Assembly: GCA_009746045.1 (NCBI GenBank)
Contig: RPFO01000246.1
Span: 2,702,758-2,766,757, forward strand
Length of the DNA: 64,000 nt
Direction of reading: 5' to 3'
Source: Mesostigma viride
Taxonomy: Eukaryota; Streptophyta; Mesostigmatophyceae; Mesostigmatales; Mesostigmataceae
Part shown: piece by piece, positions 14,201 to 29,200 of the stretch
How positions within the stretch are numbered: position 1 is the stretch's first letter
How the letters are laid out: every line of letters begins with the position of its first letter
The notes under the pieces: model-generated
The model's database searches: none
The model's input: only the letters and a program-made list of their open reading frames with translations
What the model was told of the DNA's origin: nothing
Position numbers and translations under genes: made by a program

Positions 14201-17200
14201 CCATCACCCATCATCCCCCCCTACCACGCAGCGCATCTGCCTTACTCACCCATCACCCATCATCCCCCCTACCACGCAGCGCATCTGCCTTACTCACCCA
14301 TCACCCATCATCCCCCCCTACCACGCAGCGCATCTGCCTTACTCACCCATCACCCATCATCCCCCCCTACCACGCAGCGCATCTGCCTTACTCACCCATC
14401 ACCCATCATCCCCCCCTACCACGCAGCGCATCTGCCTTACTCACCCATCACCCATCATCCCCCCCTACCACGCAGCGCATCTGCCTTACTCACCCATCAC
14501 CCATCATCCCCCCCTACCACGCAGCGCATCTGCCTTACTCACCCATCACCCATCATCCCCCCCTACCACGCAGCGCATCTGCCTTACTCACCCATCACCC
14601 ATCATCCCCCCCTACCACGCAGCGCATCTGCCTTACTCACCCATCACCCATCATCCCCCCCTACCACGCAGCGCATCTGCCTTACTCACCCATCACCCAT
14701 CATCCCCCCCTACCACGCAGCGCATCTGCCTTACTCACCCATCACCCATCATCCCCCCCTACCACGCAGCGCATCTGCCTTACTCACCCATCACCCATCA
14801 TCCCCCCCTACCACGCAGCGCATCTGCCTTACTCACCCATCACCCATCATCCCCCCCTACCACGCAGCGCATCTGCCTTACTCACCCATCACCCATCATC
14901 CCCCCCTACCACGCAGCGCATCTGCCTTACTCACCCATCACCCATCATCCCCCCCTACCACGCAGCGCATCTGCCTTACTCACCCATCACCCATCATCCC
15001 CCCCTACCACGCAGCGCATCTGCCTTACTCACCCATCACCCATCATCCCCCCCTACCACGCAGCGCATCTGCCTTACTCACCCATCACCCATCATCCCCC
15101 CCTACCACGCAGCGCATCTGCCTTACTCACCCATCACCCATCATCCCCCCCTACCACGCAGCGCATCTGCCTTACTCACCCATCACCCATCATCCCCCCC
15201 TACCACGCAGCGCATCTGCCTTACTCACCCATCACCCATCATCCCCCCCTACCACGCAGCGCATCTGCCTTACTCACCCATCACCCATCATCCCCCCCTA
15301 CCACGCAGCGCATCTGCCTTACTCACCCATCACCCATCATCCCCCCCTACCACGCAGCGCATCTGCCTTACTCACCCATCACCCATCATCCCCCCCTACC
15401 ACGCAGCGCATCTGCCTTACTCACCCATCACCCATCATCCCCCCCTACCACGCAGCGCATCTGCCTTACTCACCCATCACCCATCATCCCCCCCTACCAC
15501 GCAGCGCATCTGCCTTACTCACCCATCACCCATCATCCCCCCCTACCACGCAGCGCATCTGCCTTACTCACCCATCACCCATCATCCCCCCCTACCACGC
15601 AGCGCATCTGCCTTACTCACCCATCACCCATCATCCCCCCCTACCACGCAGCGCATCTGCCTTACTCACCCATCACCCATCATCCCCCCCTACCACGCAG
15701 CGCATCTGCCTTACTCACCCATCACCCATCATCCCCCCCTACCACGCAGCGCATCTGCCTTACTCACCCATCACCCATCATCCCCCCCTACCACGCAGCG
15801 CATCTGCCTTACTCACCCATCACCCATCATCCCCCCCTACCACGCAGCGCATCTGCCTTACTCACCCATCACCCATCATCCCCCCCTACCACGCAGCGCA
15901 TCTGCCTTACTCACCCATCACCCATCATCCCCCCCTACCACGCAGCGCATCTGCCTTACTCACCCATCACCCATCATCCCCCCCTACCACGCAGCGCATC
16001 TGCCTTACTCACCCATCACCCATCATCCCCCCCTACCACGCAGCGCATCTGCCTTACTCACCCATCACCCATCATCCCCCCCTACCACGCAGCGCATCTG
16101 CCTTACTCACCCATCACCCATCATCCCCCCCTACCACGCAGCGCATCTGCCTTACTCACCCATCACCCATCATCCCCCCCTACCACGCAGCGCATCTGCC
16201 TTACTCACCCATCACCCATCATCCCCCCCTACCACGCAGCGCATCTGCCTTACTCACCCATCACCCATCATCCCCCCCTACCACGCAGCGCATCTGCCTT
16301 ACTCACCCATCACCCATCATCCCCCCCTACCACGCAGCGCATCTGCCTTACTCACCCATCACCCATCATCCCCCCCTACCACGCAGCGCATCTGCCTTAC
16401 TCACCCATCACCCATCATCCCCCCCTACCACGCAGCGCATCTGCCTTACTCACCCATCACCCATCATCCCCCCCTACCACGCAGCGCATCTGCCTTACTC
16501 ACCCATCACCCATCATCCCCCCCTACCACGCAGCGCATCTGCCTTACTCACCCATCACCCATCATCCCCCCCTACCACGCAGCGCATCTGCCTTACTCAC
16601 CCATCACCCATCATCCCCCCCTACCACGCAGCGCATCTGCCTTACTCACCCATCACCCATCATCCCCCCCTACCACGCAGCGCATCTGCCTTACTCACCC
16701 ATCACCCATCATCCCCCCCTACCACGCAGCGCATCTGCCTTACTCACCCATCACCCATCATCCCCCCCTACCACGCAGCGCATCTGCCTTACTCACCCAT
16801 CACCCATCATCCCCCCCTACCACGCAGCGCATCTGCCTTACTCACCCATCACCCATCATCCCCCCCTACCACGCAGCGCATCTGCCTTACTCACCCATCA
16901 CCCATCATCCCCCCCTACCACGCAGCGCATCTGCCTTACTCACCCATCACCCATCATCCCCCCCTACCACGCAGCGCATCTGCCTTACTCACCCATCACC
17001 CATCATCCCCCCCTACCACGCAGCGCATCTGCCTTACTCACCCATCACCCATCATCCCCCCCTACCACGCAGCGCATCTGCCTTACTCACCCATCACCCA
17101 TCATCCCCCCCTACCACGCAGCGCATCTGCCTTACTCACCCATCACCCATCATCCCCCCCTACCACGCAGCGCATCTGCCTTACTCACCCATCACCCATC

Positions 17201-20200
17201 ATCCCCCCCTACCACGCAGCGCATCTGCCTTACTCACCCATCACCCATCATCCCCCCCTACCACGCAGCGCATCTGCCTTACTCACCCATCACCCATCAT
17301 CCCCCCCTACCACGCAGCGCATCTGCCTTACTCACCCATCACCCATCATCCCCCCCTACCACGCAGCGCATCTGCCTTACTCACCCATCACCCATCATCC
17401 CCCCCTACCACGCAGCGCATCTGCCTTACTCACCCATCACCCATCATCCCCCCCTACCACGCAGCGCATCTGCCTTACTCACCCATCACCCATCATCCCC
17501 CCCTACCACGCAGCGCATCTGCCTTACTCACCCATCACCCATCATCCCCCCCTACCACGCAGCGCATCTGCCTTACTCACCCATCACCCATCATCCCCCC
17601 CTACCACGCAGCGCATCTGCCTTACTCACCCATCACCCATCATCCCCCCCTACCACGCAGCGCATCTGCCTTACTCACCCATCACCCATCATCCCCCCCT
17701 ACCACGCAGCGCATCTGCCTTACTCACCCATCACCCATCATCCCCCCCTACCACGCAGCGCATCTGCCTTACTCACCCATCACCCATCATCCCCCCCTAC
17801 CACGCAGCGCATCTGCCTTACTCACCCATCACCCATCATCCCCCCCTACCACGCAGCGCATCTGCCTTACTCACCCATCACCCATCATCCCCCCCTACCA
17901 CGCAGCGCATCTGCCTTACTCACCCATCACCCATCATCCCCCCCTACCACGCAGCGCATCTGCCTTACTCACCCATCACCCATCATCCCCCCCTACCACG
18001 CAGCGCATCTGCCTTACTCACCCATCACCCATCATCCCCCCCTACCACGCAGCGCATCTGCCTTACTCACCCATCACCCATCATCCCCCCCTACCACGCA
18101 GCGCATCTGCCTTACTCACCCATCACCCATCATCCCCCCCTACCACGCAGCGCATCTGCCTTACTCACCCATCACCCATCATCCCCCCCTACCACGCAGC
18201 GCATCTGCCTTACTCACCCATCACCCATCATCCCCCCCTACCACGCAGCGCATCTGCCTTACTCACCCATCACCCATCATCCCCCCCTACCACGCAGCGC
18301 ATCTGCCTTACTCACCCATCACCCATCATCCCCCCCTACCACGCAGCGCATCTGCCTTACTCACCCATCACCCATCATCCCCCCCTACCACGCAGCGCAT
18401 CTGCCTTACTCACCCATCACCCATCATCCCCCCCTACCACGCAGCGCATCTGCCTTACTCACCCATCACCCATCATCCCCCCCTACCACGCAGCGCATCT
18501 GCCTTACTCACCCATCACCCATCATCCCCCCCTACCACGCAGCGCATCTGCCTTACTCACCCATCACCCATCATCCCCCCCTACCACGCAGCGCATCTGC
18601 CTTACTCACCCATCACCCATCATCCCCCCCTACCACGCAGCGCATCTGCCTTACTCACCCATCACCCATCATCCCCCCCTACCACGCAGCGCATCTGCCT
18701 TACTCACCCATCACCCATCATCCCCCCCTACCACGCAGCGCATCTGCCTTACTCACCCATCACCCATCATCCCCCCCTACCACGCAGCGCATCTGCCTTA
18801 CTCACCCATCACCCATCATCCCCCCCTACCACGCAGCGCATCTGCCTTACTCACCCATCACCCATCATCCCCCCCTACCACGCAGCGCATCTGCCTTACT
18901 CACCCATCACCCATCATCCCCCCCTACCACGCAGCGCATCTGCCTTACTCACCCATCACCCATCATCCCCCCCTACCACGCAGCGCATCTGCCTTACTCA
19001 CCCATCACCCATCATCCCCCCCTACCACGCAGCGCATCTGCCTTACTCACCCATCACCCATCATCCCCCCCTACCACGCAGCGCATCTGCCTTACTCACC
19101 CATCACCCATCATCCCCCCCTACCACGCAGCGCATCTGCCTTACTCACCCATCACCCATCATCCCCCCCTACCACGCAGCGCATCTGCCTTACTCACCCA
19201 TCACCCATCATCCCCCCCTACCACGCAGCGCATCTGCCTTACTCACCCATCACCCATCATCCCCCCCTACCACGCAGCGCATCTGCCTTACTCACCCATC
19301 ACCCATCATCCCCCCCTACCACGCAGCGCATCTGCCTTACTCACCCATCACCCATCATCCCCCCCTACCACGCAGCGCATCTGCCTTACTCACCCATCAC
19401 CCATCATCCCCCCCTACCACGCAGCGCATCTGCCTTACTCACCCATCACCCATCATCCCCCCCTACCACGCAGCGCATCTGCCTTACTCACCCATCACCC
19501 ATCATCCCCCCCTACCACGCAGCGCATCTGCCTTACTCACCCATCACCCATCATCCCCCCCTACCACGCAGCGCATCTGCCTTACTCACCCATCACCCAT
19601 CATCCCCCCCTACCACGCAGCGCATCTGCCTTACTCACCCATCACCCATCATCCCCCCCTACCACGCAGCGCATCTGCCTTACTCACCCATCACCCATCA
19701 TCCCCCCCTACCACGCAGCGCATCTGCCTTACTCACCCATCACCCATCATCCCCCCCTACCACGCAGCGCATCTGCCTTACTCACCCATCACCCATCATC
19801 CCCCCCTACCACGCAGCGCATCTGCCTTACTCACCCATCACCCATCATCCCCCCTACCACGCAGCGCATCTGCCTTACTCACCCATCACCCATCATCCCC
19901 CCCTACCACGCAGCGCATCTGCCTTACTCACCCATCACCCATCATCCCCCCCTACCACGCAGCGCATCTGCCTTACTCACCCATCACCCATCATCCCCCC
20001 CTACCACGCAGCGCATCTGCCTTACTCACCCATCACCCATCATCCCCCCCTACCACGCAGCGCATCTGCCTTACTCACCCATCACCCATCATCCCCCCCT
20101 ACCACGCAGCGCATCTGCCTTACTCACCCATCACCCATCATCCCCCCCTACCACGCAGCGCATCTGCCTTACTCACCCATCACCCATCATCCCCCCCTAC

Positions 20201-23200
20201 CACGCAGCGCATCTGCCTTACTCACCCATCACCCATCATCCCCCCCTACCACGCAGCGCATCTGCCTTACTCACCCATCACCCATCATCCCCCCCTACCA
20301 CGCAGCGCATCTGCCTTACTCACCCATCACCCATCATCCCCCCCTACCACGCAGCGCATCTGCCTTACTCACCCATCACCCATCATCCCCCCCTACCACG
20401 CAGCGCATCTGCCTTACTCACCCATCACCCATCATCCCCCCCTACCACGCAGCGCATCTGCCTTACTCACCCATCACCCATCATCCCCCCCTACCACGCA
20501 GCGCATCTGCCTTACTCACCCATCACCCATCATCCCCCCCTACCACGCAGCGCATCTGCCTTACTCACCCATCACCCATCATCCCCCCCTACCACGCAGC
20601 GCATCTGCCTTACTCACCCATCACCCATCATCCCCCCCTACCACGCAGCGCATCTGCCTTACTCACCCATCACCCATCATCCCCCCCTACCACGCAGCGC
20701 ATCTGCCTTACTCACCCATCACCCATCATCCCCCCCTACCACGCAGCGCATCTGCCTTACTCACCCATCACCCATCATCCCCCCCTACCACGCAGCGCAT
20801 CTGCCTTACTCACCCATCACCCATCATCCCCCCCTACCACGCAGCGCATCTGCCTTACTCACCCATCACCCATCATCCCCCCCTACCACGCAGCGCATCT
20901 GCCTTACTCACCCATCACCCATCATCCCCCCCTACCACGCAGCGCATCTGCCTTACTCACCCATCACCCATCATCCCCCCCTACCACGCAGCGCATCTGC
21001 CTTACTCACCCATCACCCATCATCCCCCCCTACCACGCAGCGCATCTGCCTTACTCACCCATCACCCATCATCCCCCCCTACCACGCAGCGCATCTGCCT
21101 TACTCACCCATCACCCATCATCCCCCCCTACCACGCAGCGCATCTGCCTTACTCACCCATCACCCATCATCCCCCCCTACCACGCAGCGCATCTGCCTTA
21201 CTCACCCATCACCCATCATCCCCCCCTACCACGCAGCGCATCTGCCTTACTCACCCATCACCCATCATCCCCCCCTACCACGCAGCGCATCTGCCTTACT
21301 CACCCATCACCCATCATCCCCCCCTACCACGCAGCGCATCTGCCTTACTCACCCATCACCCATCATCCCCCCCTACCACGCAGCGCATCTGCCTTACTCA
21401 CCCATCACCCATCATCCCCCCCTACCACGCAGCGCATCTGCCTTACTCACCCATCACCCATCATCCCCCCCTACCACGCAGCGCATCTGCCTTACTCACC
21501 CATCACCCATCATCCCCCCCTACCACGCAGCGCATCTGCCTTACTCACCCATCACCCATCATCCCCCCCTACCACGCAGCGCATCTGCCTTACTCACCCA
21601 TCACCCATCATCCCCCCCTACCACGCAGCGCATCTGCCTTACTCACCCATCACCCATCATCCCCCCCTACCACGCAGCGCATCTGCCTTACTCACCCATC
21701 ACCCATCATCCCCCCCTACCACGCAGCGCATCTGCCTTACTCACCCATCACCCATCATCCCCCCCTACCACGCAGCGCATCTGCCTTACTCACCCATCAC
21801 CCATCATCCCCCCCTACCACGCAGCGCATCTGCCTTACTCACCCATCACCCATCATCCCCCCCTACCACGCAGCGCATCTGCCTTACTCACCCATCACCC
21901 ATCATCCCCCCCTACCACGCAGCGCATCTGCCTTACTCACCCATCACCCATCATCCCCCCCTACCACGCAGCGCATCTGCCTTACTCACCCATCACCCAT
22001 CATCCCCCCCTACCACGCAGCGCATCTGCCTTACTCACCCATCACCCATCATCCCCCCCTACCACGCAGCGCATCTGCCTTACTCACCCATCACCCATCA
22101 TCCCCCCTACCACGCAGCGCATCTGCCTTACTCACCCATCACCCATCATCCCCCCCTACCACGCAGCGCATCTGCCTTACTCACCCATCACCCATCATCC
22201 CCCCCTACCACGCAGCGCATCTGCCTTACTCACCCATCACCCATCATCCCCCCCTACCACGCAGCGCATCTGCCTTACTCACCCATCACCCATCATCCCC
22301 CCCTACCACGCAGCGCATCTGCCTTACTCACCCATCACCCATCATCCCCCCCTACCACGCAGCGCATCTGCCTTACTCACCCATCACCCATCATCCCCCC
22401 CTACCACGCAGCGCATCTGCCTTACTCACCCATCACCCATCATCCCCCCCTACCACGCAGCGCATCTGCCTTACTCACCCATCACCCATCATCCCCCCCT
22501 ACCACGCAGCGCATCTGCCTTACTCACCCATCACCCATCATCCCCCCCTACCACGCAGCGCATCTGCCTTACTCACCCATCACCCATCATCCCCCCCTAC
22601 CACGCAGCGCATCTGCCTTACTCACCCATCACCCATCATCCCCCCCTACCACGCAGCGCATCTGCCTTACTCACCCATCACCCATCATCCCCCCCTACCA
22701 CGCAGCGCATCTGCCTTACTCACCCATCACCCATCATCCCCCCCTACCACGCAGCGCATCTGCCTTACTCACCCATCACCCATCATCCCCCCCTACCACG
22801 CAGCGCATCTGCCTTACTCACCCATCACCCATCATCCCCCCCTACCACGCAGCGCATCTGCCTTACTCACCCAGCACCCATCATCCCCCCCTACCACGCA
22901 GCGCATCTGCCTTACTCACCCATCACCCATCATCCCCCCCTACCACGCAGCGCATCTGCCTTACTCACCCATCACCCATCATCCCCCCCTACCACGCAGC
23001 GCATCTGCCTTACTCACCCATCACCCATCATCCCCCCCTACCACGCAGCGCATCTGCCTTACTCACCCATCACCCATCATCCCCCCCTACCACGCAGCGC
23101 ATCTGCCTTACTCACCCATCACCCATCATCCCCCCCTACCACGCAGCGCATCTGCCTTACTCACCCATCACCCATCATCCCCCCCTACCACGCAGCGCAT

Positions 23201-26200
23201 CTGCCTTACTCACCCATCACCCATCATCCCCCCCTACCACGCAGCGCATCTGCCTTACTCACCCATCACCCATCATCCCCCCCTACCACGCAGCGCATCT
23301 GCCTTACTCACCCATCACCCATCATCCCCCCCTACCACGCAGCGCATCTGCCTTACTCACCCATCACCCATCATCCCCCCCTACCACGCAGCGCATCTGC
23401 CTTACTCACCCATCACCCATCATCCCCCCCTACCACGCAGCGCATCTGCCTTACTCACCCATCACCCATCATCCCCCCCTACCACGCAGCGCATCTGCCT
23501 TACTCACCCATCACCCATCATCCCCCCCTACCACGCAGCGCATCTGCCTTACTCACCCATCACCCATCATCCCCCCCTACCACGCAGCGCATCTGCCTTA
23601 CTCACCCATCACCCATCATCCCCCCCTACCACGCAGCGCATCTGCCTTACTCACCCATCACCCATCATCCCCCCCTACCACGCAGCGCATCTGCCTTACT
23701 CACCCATCACCCATCATCCCCCCCTACCACGCAGCGCATCTGCCTTACTCACCCATCACCCATCATCCCCCCCTACCACGCAGCGCATCTGCCTTACTCA
23801 CCCATCACCCATCATCCCCCCCTACCACGCAGCGCATCTGCCTTACTCACCCAGCACCCATCATCCCCCCCTACCACGCAGCGCATCTGCCTTACTCACC
23901 CATCACCCATCATCCCCCCCTACCACGCAGCGCATCTGCCTTACTCACCCAGCACCCATCATCCCCCCCTACCACGCAGCGCATCTGCCTTACTCACCCA
24001 TCACCCATCATCCCCCCCTACCACGCAGCGCATCTGCCTTACTCACCCATCACCCATCATCCCCCCCTACCACGCAGCGCATCTGCCTTACTCACCCAGC
24101 ACCCATCATCCCCCCCTACCACGCAGCGCATCTGCCTTACTCACCCAGCACCCATCATCCCCCCCTACCACGCAGCGCATCTGCCTTACTCACCCAGCAC
24201 CCATCATCCCCCCCTACCACGCAGCGCATCTGCCTTACTCACCCATCACCCATCATCCCCCCCTACCACGCAGCGCATCTGCCTTACTCACCCAGCACCC
24301 ATCATCCCCCCCTACCACGCAGCGCATCTGCCTTACTCACCCAGCACCCATCATCCCCCCCTACCACGCAGCGCATCTGCCTTACTCACCCATCACCCAT
24401 CATCCCCCCCTACCACGCAGCGCATCTGCCTTACTCACCCATCACCCATCATCCCCCCCTACCACGCAGCGCATCTGCCTTACTCACCCAGCACCCATCA
24501 TCCCCCCCTACCACGCAGCGCATCTGCCTTACTCACCCAGCACCCATCATCCCCCCCTACCACGCAGCGCATCTGCCTTACTCACCCATCACCCATCATC
24601 CCCCCCTACCACGCAGCGCATCTGCCTTACTCACCCATCACCCATCATCCCCCCCTACCACGCAGCGCATCTGCCTTACTCACCCATCACCCATCATCCC
24701 CCCCTACCACGCAGCGCATCTGCCTTACTCACCCATCACCCATCATCCCCCCCTACCACGCAGCGCATCTGCCTTACTCACCCAGCACACGGCGTCAACT
24801 ACGGGAACATCTCCCACGGGGGCATGAACCACAGGTGGCACTTCTCTTGAGCACCCCATATACCCGCTGGGTAGGGCACTACTCACCCAGCATGTTGTAG
24901 ACGACGACGAGCGTGAGCGACATGTCCACCGTGCCCTGTGCCAGCAGTTTCCCGAGCAGGAAGCCGACGAGCAGCACACAGAAGAGCGCGAAGAGCGAGG
25001 TGTAGAACTTGGTGCGCGCGAAGAAACCATGGCCGAACTCGCCCAGCAGCTGGCGCAGCGCCCACCAGGCCAGCAAGCTCTCGGGCTTTGTCAGATCAAT
25101 CGGCACGCGCATGAGGCCACCGCCCTCCGCTGCGTACGGTGGTGGCCGTACTGCGGTCGCCGTACCCGCCGCCATGCTGGCATCTTTTGTGACGGGGGTC
25201 GCTGGCTGGCTTACAGAGCACGTTGCCATGCCGGCACTAGCAAGCGCAGGAAGACGTGGGACCGTGCCGGCGGCCAAATATGTGGCCATTGGCGCGGCAA
25301 TGACTGCTCCTGCATCATCCTCAGCAACCCTTCCTGGGGGAGAAGGCATGGAGCGGTTCCCGTCCTTACTGAGCAGCACAGCCTTTATTGGCACGGGGGG
25401 GCTAGACAATCTGCCCTCGCCCTCCAGGGGTGGTGACGCCGATGCGCCTGCGGGGGCCTGACCAGTTGCCCCCTCTCCCTGTGGCTGCTGCCCGCCCCCT
25501 CCCCCCCTTGGATCCCCCCCATTCCCCAGAAGTGTGCCATCTCCTGCTGTGCACAGGCCAGAGTATTCGTTGGTGCTACTGTCACCAGCGATAATTGAGG
25601 CAGGAAGTACCCCCGGCGCCTGGGGTGACACCACCATCCCCGGCCCCTTGCCACAATCGGGCAGCGTGACCCCTTCCTTGGTCACGCAGGGGGCCGAGGA
25701 AGTGAGCGCCCCAGGCACGCGGCGGTGGTTGTCCATGAGGAGGCGCGAGAGGGACTCGGTCAGCCACAGCCGGCGCCGGATGTCCATCACACCAATAAAC
25801 CTGGCATCCGGGTGTGTGTGACCGTTTGGCAAGGCGAGAGGCCATGGGACGATTGGATGTGAGTTGCCAAGTGTAAAGTGCGCAGCCAGGTGGTGCGTGG
25901 CTGTGGCATGTGCTCAGATGTGTGAGTTTTAAAGACGCCATTTTCCACAGCCATGCACACAACAGAGCAAAAACACCCCTTGTCTTGTCTCATCTTTTAT
26001 CAAAATCTTAAAAACACTTCATACTAGTATTCAATGAGGCTCTGGTGGGCCAAGCCAAGCGTGGACGCAGTGCAGACGTGCTGCAGTGACGCGGCAGCGT
26101 GTGTGTGTGTGGGGGGCAGGTATGTAGAGGGCATGGGGCACAAGAAAGGTGAAGCAAAGCCGCACGAGCCCCTGCGACAGTATACTCAGACAGCAAGGTC

Positions 26201-29200
26201 CGCTAATCAAACCATGAAATGTCAAGTGCAGGCTAATTAACCATGAAATATCAAGTGCAGGCTGACTGACCATGAAACATCAAGAGCAGGCTAATTGACC
26301 ATGAGATAAAGTGCAGGCTAATTGACCATGAGATATCAATTGCAGGCTAGTTGACCATGAGATATCAAATACAGGCTAATCGACCATGAGATATATATTG
26401 CAGGCTAATTGACCATGAGTTATCAGTTGCAGGCTGATTGACAATGAAATGTCAAGTTCAGGCTAATTGACGATGAGATGTCAAGCGCAGGCTGCCTGCA
26501 GCCCCTCTGCCTCCTGCAGCCAGTGATACCACCATTCCATTGAACTAAGAAACCACAACTTCTTTCATTCGAAAAGTTCTCCTTTGGACTCCTTAAAACC
26601 ACAACGATAGCTCACCGCCATAGACACAAGCCGTGCACTCACATGAACATGATGTTTGAGAGGATGGAGAACCCGGCCAGCACGGTTGAGAGCGCCAGAA
26701 TCACCACGCGCTCGACCGTGAACGCGTCGCCGTCGATGAGCTGCCCCACAAAGGGCATGGCCACGTAGGCAGCGGAGAGAGCGAGGGTGGTCACCCCGCT
26801 GTGGCGGCTCACAAACGAGTGGATCAGGTGGGTGCGCCGCGTGACGTCGCTGGAAGAGAGGATGAGGTGCGCCGCGAACAGCCGCACTGTGATGGTGTGG
26901 GAGGGGGGGGGGAAAGGATGGGAGAAGGGATGGGCAGCGGGATGGGGCGGCATGGGGCGGGATATGGGCAGGGGCATACGCGAGCGGTCACGCATGAGCA
27001 ACTACGTGACGCACAGGCACGATAAACAAAGGTTCATGCCGATGCAAAAACTTGGTGCAAAAAGTGGTAACGAGCCTCCCTCACACAGGTTGTGTGCCAC
27101 CGAGCGCTCCCTCTTAAGGAGTACTCGCTGACCAGTCCCCGATGCACCCAGGGGCTTGCAGGCGCACCCAAGAGCGATGCTGCTTGGCACACACACACAT
27201 GGTCTTTTACCTAACGATTCTGATACCTGAGAATCCCGGCCATGCGAGCCAGATATACGCCAGCCAGTCAAAACCCAAGCCAGAGGGCAGGTGAGCCAGC
27301 TGGCAGCACTATAGAGCATATGGATTTCCTGCAGCACCCCTAACCCCGGGGTAGTAGGTCTCCATATCCGCAAGATTCTTGGCTCTGTGCTCCTCTACCT
27401 GGCAGGTGGTGCGAGAACCTGGCTGCAGGGCGGATGACCCTGCTGGGTTTCTTGCTGCCAAGGCCTGACTTGTGCCGCTTTGTCCGCAACGAGCTCTTGC
27501 CCCGGCCTCGCAGCTTGCTGCTGGCGTCCCCCACCTGCCACCGCCGTTGATGACAACCAGCGCAGTAGGCCACAAGGGCAAGGCCATGGAGCAGGGATGC
27601 ATCGGGGCATTGTCAAGGAAAACAAGCACAGAGAGCAATCATAGGTACCCCAGGACCATGGAACATATGAAAAGAATGCCTTGAGCGCAATGGCTGCTTG
27701 CACAGTTGCTGGAATCGCCATCTGTGCCATCCTTGCCATCCTTGCCATCCTTGCCATCCTTGCCATCCTTGCCATCCTTGCCTTCCTTGCCATCCTTGCC
27801 ATCCTTGCCATCCTTGCCATCCTTGCCATCCTTGCCATCCTTGCCATCCTTGCCATCCTTGCCATCCTTGCCATCCTTGCCATCCTTGCCATCCTTGCCA
27901 TCATTGCCATCATTTCCATAATTGCCATCATTGCATCGTCATGGCCATCATCATTGCCATCATTGCAATCATTGCAATCATGGCCATCATGGCCATCATG
28001 GCCATCATGGCCATCATGGCCATCATGGCCATCATGGCCATCATGGCCATCATGGCCATCATGGCCATCAAGGCCGTCATGGCCCACGCAGCCTGTAGAA
28101 GGGGGCAGCAAAGCAGGAAGAGGACTGGCCCACAAATGCATTTGGACACAAATGTGTTAGGACCCCTTTAAAACGTGCCAGAAACCTACCTTAGAAAGGC
28201 AGGAAGACAAGTAGATGAGAAGAGGCCTGATTGGCCGCCCTTGCAAAGCTGTCACGTGAAGCGCTTGTCTTGCAACTGCCTTAAGGCGCCATTTCCAAGA
28301 GGGCAGGGAGGCGCCCCACTTGGGAAGGGGCTCAACAGGGCCCACAAGGCCTATGACACAGGCAGGGACCAAGCACAGCCATACCGCGTCTCGCTCATGC
28401 GGCACGCCATGGAAAGCTGACCCATGCATGCCCACATCGACTGCGGGCCACATATAGCCACTGGACATGCCATGGTATGCCTCGGGGTCACCACAGCACG
28501 ACCACCAAGTGGGATGGCACGTCAGCCGCCGCACATGCATGCCATGCAAACACAGAGATTCCCCCCCACACACACTTGCGAAAGCCCCGACAGCCTGGCA
28601 GGCTTACGCCCCGTCCATGGCACAAGATCTATGTGCGTAACCAGCCATGCCACAAGGTCTACGGCATCGCCCCTGTCAGGTCCATACTCATCGCTTACCA
28701 CGCCACTCCTCCCGGACATGCCCGAAGGGTCGGCGCATCCCGCCCCGCAGCTGTCCATCCACTCCTGTTCTAGCCGCCGACCCTTGCGCCTCTGGCACCG
28801 ACCCGGCTTTTTGTGCGACTGGCTGCTGGCAGCAGGCACGGCATTGCGCAGTTTTCTGGCGGACCTGCCTTGGCCACCCAGCAGCCAGCGCAGGCTGGTG
28901 AGAAAGCCGAGCGGGTGGCTGGCTGGCGCTTCGCTTCCCACAGGGTCTTGGGCGGGCATGTTAACCTGCAGCGCCGAATGGGATGTGCCCGCTGCCGGCA
29001 GGTGAGAGGGCTGTTCCTGGTTAGTAGTCATAGTGGCCTCCTCCTTGCCATCTCCCTTGTGAGTGTGAATCACCCCTCCATCGTCTCCTGTATCACCGAT
29101 GGTCACCGTACCCTTCCCTCCCCCAGAGCTCACGCGGCCATCGACCACCCCCTCACCATGCGGGAGAGAGCCAAGCTTGCCCCCTAGCCTCACCCCAGCA

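Noticed and set aside
11321-24850. A 4,509-codon plus-strand protein
   Set aside because: Composed wholly of a 49-bp tandem unit open in all three frames, and lies within an intron of a minus-strand gene.
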